This document shows, in pieces, positions 1-7,079 of a DNA stretch of 23,417 nt (its first letter is position 1; the number at the start of each line of letters is the position of its first letter). Source of the DNA: Siminovitchia sp047228825 (GTDB taxonomy: Bacteria > Bacillota > Bacilli > Bacillales > Bacillaceae_C); assembly GCF_047228825.1 (NCBI RefSeq), contig NZ_JBFEGN010000063.1:1-23417 (forward strand), written 5' to 3'. The position numbers and the translations under genes were made by a program. The notes beneath the pieces were generated by a model. It was not told where the DNA came from. It saw only the letters and a program-made list of their open reading frames with translations, and did not search any database.

Positions 1-21
1 CTACAGCACTTTAAAGGGTAA

Positions 22-60
22 AGTTACTGAGTGGATTTTAACCACTTAGATTGTGTAACT
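22..60. repeat. Imperfect inverted repeat at window edge
   Basis: TGAGTGG (28–34) can pair with CCACTTA (42–48) across a 7-base A/T loop, and an outer AGTTAC (22–27) matches GTAACT (55–60) with a 6-base bulge on one side. There is no U-tract next to it. It lies beyond the ychF terminator and probably belongs to the leader or upstream region of whatever follows on the minus strand (rpsF in Bacillus, outside this window). Its function is unknown. Confidence 0.3.
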
Positions 61-73
61 GCGGGGCACACAG

Positions 74-105
74 AAAAAAGCCTGCAATACTATAATTGCA
101 GGCTT
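74..105 (-). terminator. Rho-independent terminator of ychF
   Basis: Read on the minus strand, an 11-bp perfect stem (78–88 with 95–105, 6-base loop 89–94) is followed directly by a run of six T (79–74). It lies about 115 bases past the ychF stop codon and closes the ychF transcript. Confidence 0.9.
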
Positions 106-219
106 CCATTACCAATTATGCCTCATCGTCCGGATTTGAATTGTACTGGGACCAGCCAAATCCGTGACCTGAAGGCTTGACAGTATTTCCGTTCCCCACT
201 TCAGGAAAGCTGGATACAA

Positions 220-1320
220 TTAAACGTTAAAACGGAAATGAATCACATCTCCATCTTGAACGATATATTCTTTTCCTTCCAAGCGGACTTTTCCAGCTTC
301 CCTGGCAGCTGCCATGGAACCGGCAGCAAGCAGGTCTTCGTATGAGACTGTTTCCGCACGGATAAAACCTTTTTCAAAGTCTGTATGAATGATACCGGCA
401 CATTGCGGGGCTTTCATCCCTTTTTTAAATGTCCAGGCGCGGACTTCTTTTTCCCCGGCAGTGAAATATGTTGCCAAACCAAGCAAACTATATGCAGCAC
501 GGATTAACTGGTCAAGCCCGGATTCTTCAATCCCGAGTTCTTCAAGAAACATTGCCTTTTCTTCATCGTCAAGAACCGCTATTTCTTCTTCAATTTTGGC
601 GCTGATGACAATCACTTCGGCATTTTCATTCTCTGCATAGTTCATGACTTTTCGAACATATTCATTCTCCGAAGGTTTGGCAACATCCTCTTCCCCGACG
701 TTCGCCACATATAATACCGGTTTGCTCGTCAATAAATGCAAATGCTTCACAATTTTTGCCTGTTCTTCCGTAAAATCGAGGGCTCTGGCCGGTTTATCCG
801 CCTCAAAGGCTTCTTTTAATTTACTGAGCACTTCAAATTCCGCCATCGCTTCCTTGTCTTTTTGTTTGGCCATTTTTTCAACACGGCCAATCCGTTTATC
901 AACCGACTCCAGGTCAGCCAATATTAATTCCAAATTGATCGTTTCGATGTCATCTATGGGATCCACTTTCCCGGAAACATGGGTAATTTCTCCATCGGCA
1001 AAACAGCGGACGACATGACAAATGGCATCCACCTGCCGAATATGGGAAAGAAATTTATTTCCGAGCCCTTCACCTTTGCTGGCACCTTTGACAATCCCTG
1101 CAATATCCGTAAATTCAAAAGCAGTCGGCACCGTTTTTTTCGGTTTCACGAGCTCCGTCAACTTTTGCAGCCGGTGATCCGGGACTTCAACAATCCCCAC
1201 ATTGGGGTCAATCGTACAAAACGGATAGTTGGCAGCTTCTGCTCCCGCTTTTGTTATCGCATTAAATAAAGTTGATTTGCCCACGTTTGGCAAACCAACA
1301 ATCCCTGCTGTTAGAGCCAT
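220..1320 (-). CDS. ychF: YchF/OLA1-family redox-regulated ATPase
   Basis: This is an Obg-family P-loop protein of 366 aa, the normal length for the family. The Walker A motif GLPNVGKS lies at residues 9–16 and the switch II DxAG as TDIAGIV. The G4 position reads NVGEE rather than NKxD, which is the known reason YchF/OLA1 proteins prefer ATP over GTP. A coiled-coil insertion covers roughly residues 130–180, and the C-terminal TGS domain ends in the family-typical HFRFNV. YchF binds ribosomes and has been linked to stress responses and translation start-site choice; it is cytoplasmic. GAGGAGTGA stands 6–8 bases before the ATG. It has its own sigma-A-type promoter and terminator, so it appears monocistronic. 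In Bacillus it sits next to yyzM and rpsF, and the yyzM side is conserved here. Confidence 0.97.
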   Translation of the reverse strand: MALTAGIVGLPNVGKSTLFNAITKAGAEAANYPFCTIDPNVGIVEVPDHRLQKLTELVKPKKTVPTAFEFTDIAGIVKGASKGEGLGNKFLSHIRQVDAICHVVRCFADGEITHVSGKVDPIDDIETINLELILADLESVDKRIGRVEKMAKQKDKEAMAEFEVLSKLKEAFEADKPARALDFTEEQAKIVKHLHLLTSKPVLYVANVGEEDVAKPSENEYVRKVMNYAENENAEVIVISAKIEEEIAVLDDEEKAMFLEELGIEESGLDQLIRAAYSLLGLATYFTAGEKEVRAWTFKKGMKAPQCAGIIHTDFEKGFIRAETVSYEDLLAAGSMAAAREAGKVRLEGKEYIVQDGDVIHFRFNV

Positions 1321-1369
1321 ATATCGGTCACTCCTCTACTTATGGGAAATCTCTCCCAATCCATTCATA

Positions 1370-1398
1370 ATTATAGAGAGTCAACATGTAAAAGACAA
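1370..1398 (-). promoter_or_regulatory. Sigma-A-type promoter of ychF
   Basis: On the minus strand, TTGTCT (-35, 1398–1393) and a perfect TATAAT (-10, 1375–1370) are separated by 17 bases. It lies between the yyzM terminator and the ychF ribosome-binding site, giving a leader of about 45 bases. Confidence 0.8.
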
Positions 1399-1410
1399 CC
1401 CTATAAAAAA

Positions 1411-1444
1411 ATGAAAAAAAGCATAAGGTCACCCCTCATGCTTT
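1411..1444 (-). terminator. Terminator overlapping the yyzM stop codon
   Basis: On the minus strand an 11-bp stem (1444–1434 with 1428–1418, one G·U pair, 5-base loop) is followed by a T-rich tract. The upstream arm encodes the last residues of YyzM and the TGA stop lies in the loop. It ends the mscS–yyzM transcript just before the ychF promoter. Confidence 0.85.
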
Positions 1445-1626
1445 TCCAAAATCTTTTTCAATTTTCGCGTAAACTCCCTGCGGGGCAGCAAGACGCTATG
1501 TCCGCAGCCTTCGCATTTCATTCTGATATCCATTCCCATACGAATAATGCGCCAGCGGTTTGTTCCGCATGGATGCGGTTTTTTCATTTCGACAACGTCA
1601 TGAAGATTAAATTCTTTTTGCTCCAT
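1429..1626 (-). CDS. yyzM: DUF951 small zinc-ribbon-like protein YyzM
   Basis: This 65-aa basic protein matches the DUF951/YyzM family found next to ychF in Bacilli. Cys20, Cys38 and Cys41 (in CGTNRW and CEGCGH) with nearby His suggest a small metal-binding ribbon. The middle segment (NRWRIIRMGMDIRMKCEGCG) and the basic C-terminus would suit nucleic-acid contact, but that is inference and no function is established. The start codon lies two bases after the mscS stop, with AAGGGGGA as ribosome-binding site inside the end of mscS, so the two genes are translationally linked. A terminator is built into its 3' end. Confidence 0.85.
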   Translation of the reverse strand: MEQKEFNLHDVVEMKKPHPCGTNRWRIIRMGMDIRMKCEGCGHSVLLPRREFTRKLKKILEKHEG

Positions 1627-1628
1627 TT

Positions 1629-2540
1629 TTATCCCCCTTGTCTTTCACCGAAATGGTTTTGGTCTTGATGCTCTTTACCTGAAAACATGACAATCCGTTG
1701 ATACGGAGCATCAACTTGATGGGCATCAAGTTCCAGTTTGATTGCCTTTCTGATCTCGCGGGCAATGTACCAGTTTTGTAATGGAAGCGTTTCGGCAGTC
1801 ACTCTTAAAATGACCTCCGAAGCACCCAACTGTTGAATGCCGAGAATGCTCGGCGGGCTTACGATCTCCTCGTATTTTTCCGGCAGCTTTTCCAATACAT
1901 TTTCAATCAGAGTTTCCACTTTCTTTAAATCTGCTTCATAGCTAAGATAGATATCGACAACGGCGACACTGTTGTGCAGGGAAAAGTTTGTTACTTCCGT
2001 AATATTGCCATTTGGAATAATGTATAGTTCGCCTGTCCAATTCAGTATTTTCGTAGTCCGAAGCCCAATTTCATCAACAGTCCCTTCAAATTGTCCAATT
2101 TTTACGTAGTCTCCTACGGAAAACTGGTCTTCAAAGATGATGAAAAAACCGCCAATAACATCCTTCACAAGATTCTGGGCGCCAAACCCGACAGCAAGCC
2201 CCAATATCCCGGCACCTGCCAAAAGGCCCGTCACATCAATCGTCAATGAAGATAAAATCATGACAATCGCCACAAAATAGACCGTATAGGTTAGTATATT
2301 TTGCAGCAGCTTCACAAGCGTTGCTTCCCTGCGTTCCGAAAACTGCAGAGGCACTCTTGTTCTTCTTTTAAATATATTTCGGATCGCCGCCCTCCCCACC
2401 TTTATAACAATAAAGGACAGCAGCAAAATCATGATAATTTTTAATGCTACCAACCCGAAATGGATCCATAAATCCGGATCGGTAAACTTTTCAATAAACT
2501 TGTTCGTGTTGTTTTCGAATTTATCAAGTTGTTCTTCCAA
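1629..2540 (-). CDS. MscS-family small-conductance mechanosensitive channel
   Basis: The 303-aa protein has three predicted membrane helices: about residues 26–48, about 80–100, and the pore helix about 105–133. The pore helix carries the Gly/Ala-rich MscS pattern (AGAGILGLAVGFGAQ) followed by LVKDVIGGFFIIFEDQF and the SVGDYVKI start of the cytoplasmic beta domain. Such channels open under membrane tension and release solutes on hypo-osmotic shock. I chose the TTG start at 2540 because AGGTGAGG stands just before it. The longer frame from ATG at 2606 adds 22 residues but has no ribosome-binding site. It overlaps nothing upstream and is followed after two bases by yyzM. I did not find a convincing promoter in the 173-base gap to yyaC. 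Confidence 0.9.
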   Translation of the reverse strand: MEEQLDKFENNTNKFIEKFTDPDLWIHFGLVALKIIMILLLSFIVIKVGRAAIRNIFKRRTRVPLQFSERREATLVKLLQNILTYTVYFVAIVMILSSLTIDVTGLLAGAGILGLAVGFGAQNLVKDVIGGFFIIFEDQFSVGDYVKIGQFEGTVDEIGLRTTKILNWTGELYIIPNGNITEVTNFSLHNSVAVVDIYLSYEADLKKVETLIENVLEKLPEKYEEIVSPPSILGIQQLGASEVILRVTAETLPLQNWYIAREIRKAIKLELDAHQVDAPYQRIVMFSGKEHQDQNHFGERQGG

Positions 2541-2713
2541 TATCCTCACCTGACTTGCCTTGGATTTGGTACCTATTTTATCAATAACCTTTCCCCATTT
2601 CCACACATGAAGGAAGCCGAATTTGTCTATGTATAGAAAAGGCAGTTTCTTCGTATACTGTTTATCACACGGATTATTTCAGTTGGCTGAACGAACAGGA
2701 AAGGGGGATATTC

Positions 2714-3310
2714 ATGGGAAACGAACTGATTGTACATTTTGAAGACCAAATGGCCATTCATAAAATCAGTGACACGATTGTTGGCCTGTTCCCCCAATCT
2801 GTAGATCGGCCAATTGTTGTTGTCTGCATTGGTACGGACCGTTCCACCGGGGATGCACTGGGTCCGTTGACCGGTTCGCTCTTACAGGAAAAGGGGTTAA
2901 ATTTGTTTCATGTTTTCGGGACACTGGATGAACCTGTACATGCCATGAATCTTGAAAACATATTAAATGATATAGAAGCAAACTACAGCTATCCTTTTAT
3001 TATCGGAATTGATGCCTGTCTGGGAAGAATGACAAGCATCGGTGACATTAAAGTAAACGCAGGACCTGTCAAGCCGGGAGCCGGCGTTCATAAAAAACTG
3101 CCCGAAGTTGGGCACGCATCCATTACAGGGATCGTCAATATTGCCGGACATATGGAATTTGTCGTCCTGCAAAACACCCGTTTAAGCCTCGTCATGAAAA
3201 TGGCCAAGCAAATTTCTGCCGGTATTTTGGAGGCTGACCGCATTTGCTTCCAGCGAAGCATGTTTCAACGCATCGGTTTTAATATGGACAATAAAAGATC
3301 GGCAAAGTAA
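2714..3310 (+). CDS. yyaC: YyaC, putative spore protease (DUF1256)
   Basis: The 198-aa protein belongs to the YyaC/DUF1256 family, related in fold to the germination protease GPR and to hydrogenase-maturation proteases. The likely active-site Asp residues lie in GTDRSTGDALGP (residues 40–51, Asp42 and Asp47) and in IGIDACLG (97–104, Asp100). A role in processing spore proteins is inferred from the family; its substrate is not established. AAAGGGGGA precedes the ATG with normal spacing. It is the only gene left of oriC on the plus strand, so it runs against replication. A GTATA element near 2653–2657 resembles a forespore sigma-F/G -35, but the expected -10 is poor. A hairpin at 3362–3380 may end its transcript. 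Confidence 0.9.
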   Translation: MGNELIVHFEDQMAIHKISDTIVGLFPQSVDRPIVVVCIGTDRSTGDALGPLTGSLLQEKGLNLFHVFGTLDEPVHAMNLENILNDIEANYSYPFIIGIDACLGRMTSIGDIKVNAGPVKPGAGVHKKLPEVGHASITGIVNIAGHMEFVVLQNTRLSLVMKMAKQISAGILEADRICFQRSMFQRIGFNMDNKRSAK

Positions 3311-3330
3311 CGCTGGGTCCACTTCAAATA

Positions 3331-3356
3331 AAAAAGCCACAGTAGTTAACCGTGGC
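3331..3356 (-). terminator. Rho-independent terminator of the DUF554 gene
   Basis: On the minus strand GCCACGG... pairs with ...CTGTGGC (3356–3336, one G·U pair) and is followed by six T. It lies about 30 bases past the DUF554 stop codon. Confidence 0.8.
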
Positions 3357-3361
3357 AACCA

Positions 3362-3380
3362 AGCAGGAGCAATTCCTGCT
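3362..3380. terminator. Perfect 7-bp hairpin between convergent yyaC and DUF554
   Basis: AGCAGGA (3362–3368) and TCCTGCT (3374–3380) pair around a 5-base loop. On the plus strand it is followed by GATTAAATTTTT, a weak U-tract, so it could terminate yyaC. On the minus strand it precedes the stronger DUF554 terminator. Confidence 0.5.
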
Positions 3381-3382
3381 GA

Positions 3383-4096
3383 TTAAATTTTTATATTGAA
3401 AACATACAATACGGTCACGATGATGGCCACGACAAGAATGCTCGGCAGCAAATTTGCAACCCGTATTTTTGTAATGCCGACCAAATTAAGGCCGATGGCA
3501 AAAATCATGATGCCGCCTGCTGCCGTCATTTCCAAAATAAAATGATCCATTAATATTTGCGGAATGATTCGATTGATTTGAGTGGCGAATAAAGCGATCA
3601 TTCCCTGGTACACGACAACCGGAATAGCGGAAAAAATGACCCCAATGCCAAGAGTCGTGGACAAAATAAGGGCTGTAAAACCGTCGATTATCGCTTTCGT
3701 ATAAAGGACGTTATGGTCGTTTCGTATTCCGCTGTCAAGGGCCCCGATAATCGCCATCGCACCGATCACAAAAATAAGGGTCGCCGTTACAAAACCTTGG
3801 GCGACCGTTCCTTCTTCTTTCGAGCCCAAACGTTTTTCCAGCCAGCGCCCCAAGGCATTTAATCGATCATGCAGCGACCACCATTCACCGAGTACAGCGC
3901 CAAACACGATGCTCATAATCACGATCAAAAAATTTTCGCTTTTAAAACCCATTTGCAGTCCCAATACCATGACGGACAGGCCGATACCGTACATCACCGT
4001 TTCTTTCATTTTTTCAGGGATGAACCGCAAAATTCTTCCGAGCAATGTACCGATGATGATGCAAATACCATTTACAAGCGTCCCCAGCAAAACCAT
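3383..4096 (-). CDS. DUF554 (YdfK/YqgA-type) membrane protein
   Basis: The 237-aa protein is strongly hydrophobic, with about six to seven predicted membrane segments. The N-terminal GTLVNGICIIIGTLLG is typical of the DUF554 family (E. coli YqgA, B. subtilis YdfK). It is a putative transporter of the inner membrane with no assigned substrate. AGGTGAG stands before the ATG. It lies about 34 bases downstream of spo0J with no clear terminator between them, so it may be co-transcribed with soj–spo0J. A similar membrane gene occurs at this spot in some Bacillaceae but not in B. subtilis 168 (from memory, unverified). Confidence 0.88.
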   Translation of the reverse strand: MVLLGTLVNGICIIIGTLLGRILRFIPEKMKETVMYGIGLSVMVLGLQMGFKSENFLIVIMSIVFGAVLGEWWSLHDRLNALGRWLEKRLGSKEEGTVAQGFVTATLIFVIGAMAIIGALDSGIRNDHNVLYTKAIIDGFTALILSTTLGIGVIFSAIPVVVYQGMIALFATQINRIIPQILMDHFILEMTAAGGIMIFAIGLNLVGITKIRVANLLPSILVVAIIVTVLYVFNIKI

Positions 4097-4130
4097 GAAC
4101 TCACCTGACTTTTCCCATGTCTCATTAATA

Positions 4131-4979
4131 TTATTCTTGTAAATCGATTATTTCCAAGATACGTTCCAAATCTTCCGGAGATAAAAACTCTATCTCAATT
4201 TTCCCTTTGTTTTTGGATTGTTTAATGGTCACTGTTGTACCAAACTTTTGACGCAAACGATTTTCCTGTTCTCTTATAAACACGTCTTTTTTAGGCGTCG
4301 TTTTTTTTGTTTCACGTGGAACATTTTCGTTTATATCCTGGATCAGTTTTTCAAGTTGGCGGACGTTCAGCCCTTCTTTGATTGTTTTTTCCGCAATCGG
4401 CTTCATTTGCTCTTTCCGTTTTAAACCAAGTAGGGTCCGTCCATGTCCCATCGAAAGCTTGCCTTCCGTAATATAATCTTGCACTTTGGAAGGCAGGGCA
4501 AGCAGCCGGACATGGTTTGCAATATGCGGGCGGCTTTTTCCGAGCCGTTTTGCCAATTCTTCCTGCGTTACATTCAAATTGGTCATTAACATTTGATAGG
4601 CTCTTGCCTCTTCAATGGGTGTTAAATCTTCCCGTTGCAAATTTTCCAACACGGCCAGTTCCATCATCTGTTCATCGTTAAATTCCCTGATCACCGCAGG
4701 AATGGTTGTCATCCGGGCTGCCTTTGCAGCGCGAAAACGTCGTTCACCAGCTACAATTTCATATCCCTTGCCGCTTTTGCGCAGTATAACTGGCTGTAAA
4801 ATACCGTGTTGCTTGATCGATTCTTTTAACTCGTCAATCGCTTCAGGCGAAAACAGCTTTCGCGGCTGGTATGGATTCGGTTTAATTTCACTGATGCTTA
4901 TTTCCCGAACAGTTTCCTCGGTTCCCACTTCCATATTCGCAAACAAAGCATTAATGCCTTTTCCAAGACCTTTAGCCAA
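4131..4979 (-). CDS. spo0J: Chromosome-partitioning protein ParB/Spo0J
   Basis: At 282 aa it matches B. subtilis Spo0J in length and in its canonical start MAKGLGKGINALF. The CTPase fold shows NPYQPR (35–40) and GERRFR (78–83), the ParB box motifs for CTP and parS-triggered clamp closure, followed by ENLQRE (112–117). A helix-turn-helix lies at about 137–160 and a C-terminal dimerisation domain follows. ParB loads at parS, spreads along the DNA, recruits SMC and stimulates the Soj ATPase; it is also needed for normal sporulation. The gene contains its own parS site (4308–4323). It overlaps the soj stop by 8 bases, so the two are co-translated. The short basic linker before the dimer domain is where parS falls. 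Confidence 0.97.
   Translation of the reverse strand: MAKGLGKGINALFANMEVGTEETVREISISEIKPNPYQPRKLFSPEAIDELKESIKQHGILQPVILRKSGKGYEIVAGERRFRAAKAARMTTIPAVIREFNDEQMMELAVLENLQREDLTPIEEARAYQMLMTNLNVTQEELAKRLGKSRPHIANHVRLLALPSKVQDYITEGKLSMGHGRTLLGLKRKEQMKPIAEKTIKEGLNVRQLEKLIQDINENVPRETKKTTPKKDVFIREQENRLRQKFGTTVTIKQSKNKGKIEIEFLSPEDLERILEIIDLQE
4308..4323. promoter_or_regulatory. parS: parS centromere site inside spo0J
   Basis: The 16-mer TGTTTCACGTGGAACA differs from the perfect palindrome TGTTTCACGTGAAACA at one base. Its reverse complement, TGTTCCACGTGAAACA, is the sequence I know as the parS within B. subtilis spo0J. It is the nucleation site for Spo0J. Confidence 0.93.
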
Positions 4980-5733
4980 CTTCAGCCACTTCCTTTGCGA
5001 GATCTAAATAAACTTCTGCTCCCTTGGATTTAGGATCATAAATAATAATCGGTTCCCCATGGCTGGGAGCTTCGCTCAGCCGGATGTTCCGCGGAATAAT
5101 CGTTTGATATACCTTATTTTGAAAATATTTTTTTACTTCTTGAATGACTTGAATACCCAAGTTTGTCCTTGCATCAAGCATTGTAAGGAGGACGCCCTCA
5201 ATCATCAAATGGTTGTTTAAATGTTTTTGTACAAGCCGGACGGTATTCAACAGTTGGCTTAATCCTTCAAGGGCATAATATTCGCACTGGACAGGGATCA
5301 AGACTGAGTTGGATGCCGTCAATGCATTGATTGTCAGCAAACCGAGGGAAGGAGGACAATCGATCAATATGTAGTCAAAGTCATCCTTGATTCGGTCCAT
5401 CGCCCGTTTTAAACGAACTTCCCTGGAAATGGTCGGAACGAGTTCAATCTCTGCTCCTGCCAACTGAATCGTGGCCGGAACGACATATAAGTTTTCAACC
5501 GCTGTATCTTTAATTACCTTGTCCATCGCCAAATCATCCACAAGTACGTCATAAATGCATTCGTTGACATCACCTTTATCAATACCCGCACCGCTTGTCG
5601 CATTTCCCTGGGGATCAATATCAACAATTAATACTTTTTTACCAATAAAGGCCAAACAAGCCCCTAAATTGACAGAGGTGGTCGTTTTTCCGACGCCTCC
5701 TTTTTGGTTGGCTATGGAAATGATCTTTCCCAA
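4972..5733 (-). CDS. soj: ParA-family ATPase Soj
   Basis: This deviant Walker ATPase has KGGVGKTT at residues 11–18, DIDPQGNAT following the first strand, and the Walker B segment IDCPPSLG. Soj works with Spo0J in origin segregation and, as monomer or dimer, inhibits or activates DnaA. I chose TTG at 5733 because AGGTGA lies 5 bases upstream, the protein then starts MGKII like its homologues, and it is 253 aa long, the same as B. subtilis Soj. The GTG at 5742 would add three residues and cannot be excluded. The gene heads a soj–spo0J operon. I see no convincing promoter in the 100 bases upstream, where a TTAAAAT lacks a -35 partner. Confidence 0.96.
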   Translation of the reverse strand: MGKIISIANQKGGVGKTTTSVNLGACLAFIGKKVLIVDIDPQGNATSGAGIDKGDVNECIYDVLVDDLAMDKVIKDTAVENLYVVPATIQLAGAEIELVPTISREVRLKRAMDRIKDDFDYILIDCPPSLGLLTINALTASNSVLIPVQCEYYALEGLSQLLNTVRLVQKHLNNHLMIEGVLLTMLDARTNLGIQVIQEVKKYFQNKVYQTIIPRNIRLSEAPSHGEPIIIYDPKSKGAEVYLDLAKEVAEVG

Positions 5734-5854
5734 CAATGTCACCTACCTTAACTTCCTCCTGTAAATTACCTCACCTAATCTATTTTAACAAATATTCGAT
5801 GAGGATTACGCCTAAATAAAAATTTATTTTCCATTTCCCGTTTGCTTGGAAGAA

Positions 5855-6060
5855 AAGCGCAAGCGCCTTGTCCATCGCCGTACAGACTGGACCGAATGCG
5901 AAAACGCCTTGATCAGCCCCGACAAGCATAAGACGGTTCCCGAGGTAGCTGTACTTCAGCCACCACAAGGAATTGGCTTATGAACCTGAGGGGCTAGGCG
6001 TTGCAGCTAGACACAGAAAAACTTCTTTAAAAGAGCAATTCTTACCAAGTTTTGCTTTCT
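5855..6060 (+). repeat. Structured intergenic repeat, copy 1 (soj–noc gap)
   Basis: The 386-base gap between soj and noc is filled mostly by this element. The core is a long hairpin: AACGCC (5903–5908) with GGCGTT (5997–6002), AGCCCC (5915–5920) with GGGGCT (5990–5995), and CATAAG (5927–5932) with CTTATG (5977–5982). The 5' arm is duplicated (GCGCAAGCGCCTTG at 5857–5870, GCGAAAACGCCTTG at 5898–5911). After the core comes AGCTAGACACAGAAAA (6005–6020) and an A/T-rich tail that resembles the tail of the copy at 16630–16880. Orientation is set by that shared tail. The pattern recalls palindromic intergenic elements spread through Bacillaceae genomes (from memory). The remaining gap holds only the soj ribosome-binding region. 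Confidence 0.75.
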
Positions 6061-6069
6061 TTACTCGTT

Positions 6070-6107
6070 AAAAAAAATGAGAAACTTGTTTTATTCAAGC
6101 TTCTCAT
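6070..6107 (-). terminator. Rho-independent terminator of noc
   Basis: On the minus strand a 12-bp stem (6107–6096 with 6088–6077, one G·U pair, 7-base loop) is followed by seven or eight T. It starts 13 bases past the noc stop, so soj is unlikely to be read from noc. Confidence 0.9.
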
Positions 6108-6119
6108 GCTCGTATATGC

Positions 6120-6980
6120 CTATGATTCTTTCTTTTTTGGAATCTTGATCGTAATTTGATAGTATTCTTCAAATTCTTCTTCCATTGAATCCAGTTTGAT
6201 TCCGCTGTCCGCCACCATGGAAAGTGATTGGCGGATCGTATTGACGGCAATTCGCATATCTTTGCTGATTGCCCTTTTTCTGGGCGTTTTTTTGGGCTGT
6301 TTGTCAGTGGAAAGCATTTTGACGACTTGTTCTTCCGTTTGCTTTACATTTAAGTTCCTTTCAACGATCAGATTCATCAATTCCACTTGTTTTTTGGGGT
6401 CCTTAATTGGTATTAATGCACGGGCGTGCCGCTCCGTAATGTGTTTTTTCAATAAAGCCTCTTGAACTTCTTCCGGAAGTTTGAGTAAACGGAGTTTATT
6501 GGCAACGGTTGACTGCCCTTTTCCCAGCCTTTGGGCCAATGCTTCCTGCGTCAAATTATGGAGCTCCAGCAGTTTTCCATATGCAATGGCTTCTTCTATC
6601 GGAGTCAGCTCTTCCCGTTGCAAATTCTCAATTAATGCAATGGATGCTGTTTCCGTGTCATTCAAATTTTTAATGATAGCGGGGATCTTTTCCCAGCCAA
6701 GCATCTGGACCGCCCTGAATCTTCGTTCTCCGGCAATAATTTCATATTGGCTGTTTTCGGCTTCCCTGACAACGATTGGCTGAATGATCCCATGCGTATG
6801 GATGGTTCGGGCCAACTCTTCTATTTTTGTTTCATCAAATATGGTTCTTGGTTGAAAACGATTCGGAATGATGGCGGACACTGCTATGTGCTTTACCTCA
6901 TCCGTTTCTTCCGCCGCCTCTCTTTCTGTCGGCAGTTCCTTATCGCCCAATCCAAAAAAACGCGAGAAAGGATGTTTCAT
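6120..6980 (-). CDS. noc: Nucleoid occlusion protein Noc (ParB paralogue)
   Basis: The 286-aa protein carries the ParB core: NRFQPR (40–45), GERRFR (84–89), ENLQRE (118–123) and a helix-turn-helix at about 143–165 with the GKGQSTVANKLRLL recognition region typical of Noc. The N-terminus MKHPFSRFFGLGDKE can form the amphipathic membrane-binding helix known from B. subtilis Noc. Noc binds its own palindromic sites across the chromosome and tethers DNA to the membrane to keep FtsZ from dividing over the nucleoid. AAGGTGGT serves as ribosome-binding site. It is separated from rsmG by 99 bases and closed by its own terminator. No Noc-binding site (ATTTCCCGGGAAAT) was seen in this window. Confidence 0.95.
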   Translation of the reverse strand: MKHPFSRFFGLGDKELPTEREAAEETDEVKHIAVSAIIPNRFQPRTIFDETKIEELARTIHTHGIIQPIVVREAENSQYEIIAGERRFRAVQMLGWEKIPAIIKNLNDTETASIALIENLQREELTPIEEAIAYGKLLELHNLTQEALAQRLGKGQSTVANKLRLLKLPEEVQEALLKKHITERHARALIPIKDPKKQVELMNLIVERNLNVKQTEEQVVKMLSTDKQPKKTPRKRAISKDMRIAVNTIRQSLSMVADSGIKLDSMEEEFEEYYQITIKIPKKKES

Positions 6981-7079
6981 CCTTCTACACCACCTTGAAA
7001 TAATAACTCCCTTTTTAACTACATTCTATCCCCATGACCAAAATCCTGCCGAACGGCTGCTCCCCTGCCGGCAAGATAT

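Noticed and set aside
5743..5830. Sigma-H or sigma-A promoter for soj (GAATATT, TTAAAAT)
   Set aside because: Each -10-like element lacks a matching -35 at the right distance.
5780..5968. 62-codon minus-strand open frame in the soj–noc gap
   Set aside because: It lies across the palindromic repeat, has no ribosome-binding site and no recognisable protein features.
7020..7079. CCTGCCG repeats in the rsmG–noc gap as a terminator or promoter
   Set aside because: The inverted parts do not form a clean stem with a U-tract, and no -35/-10 pair with proper spacing was found.
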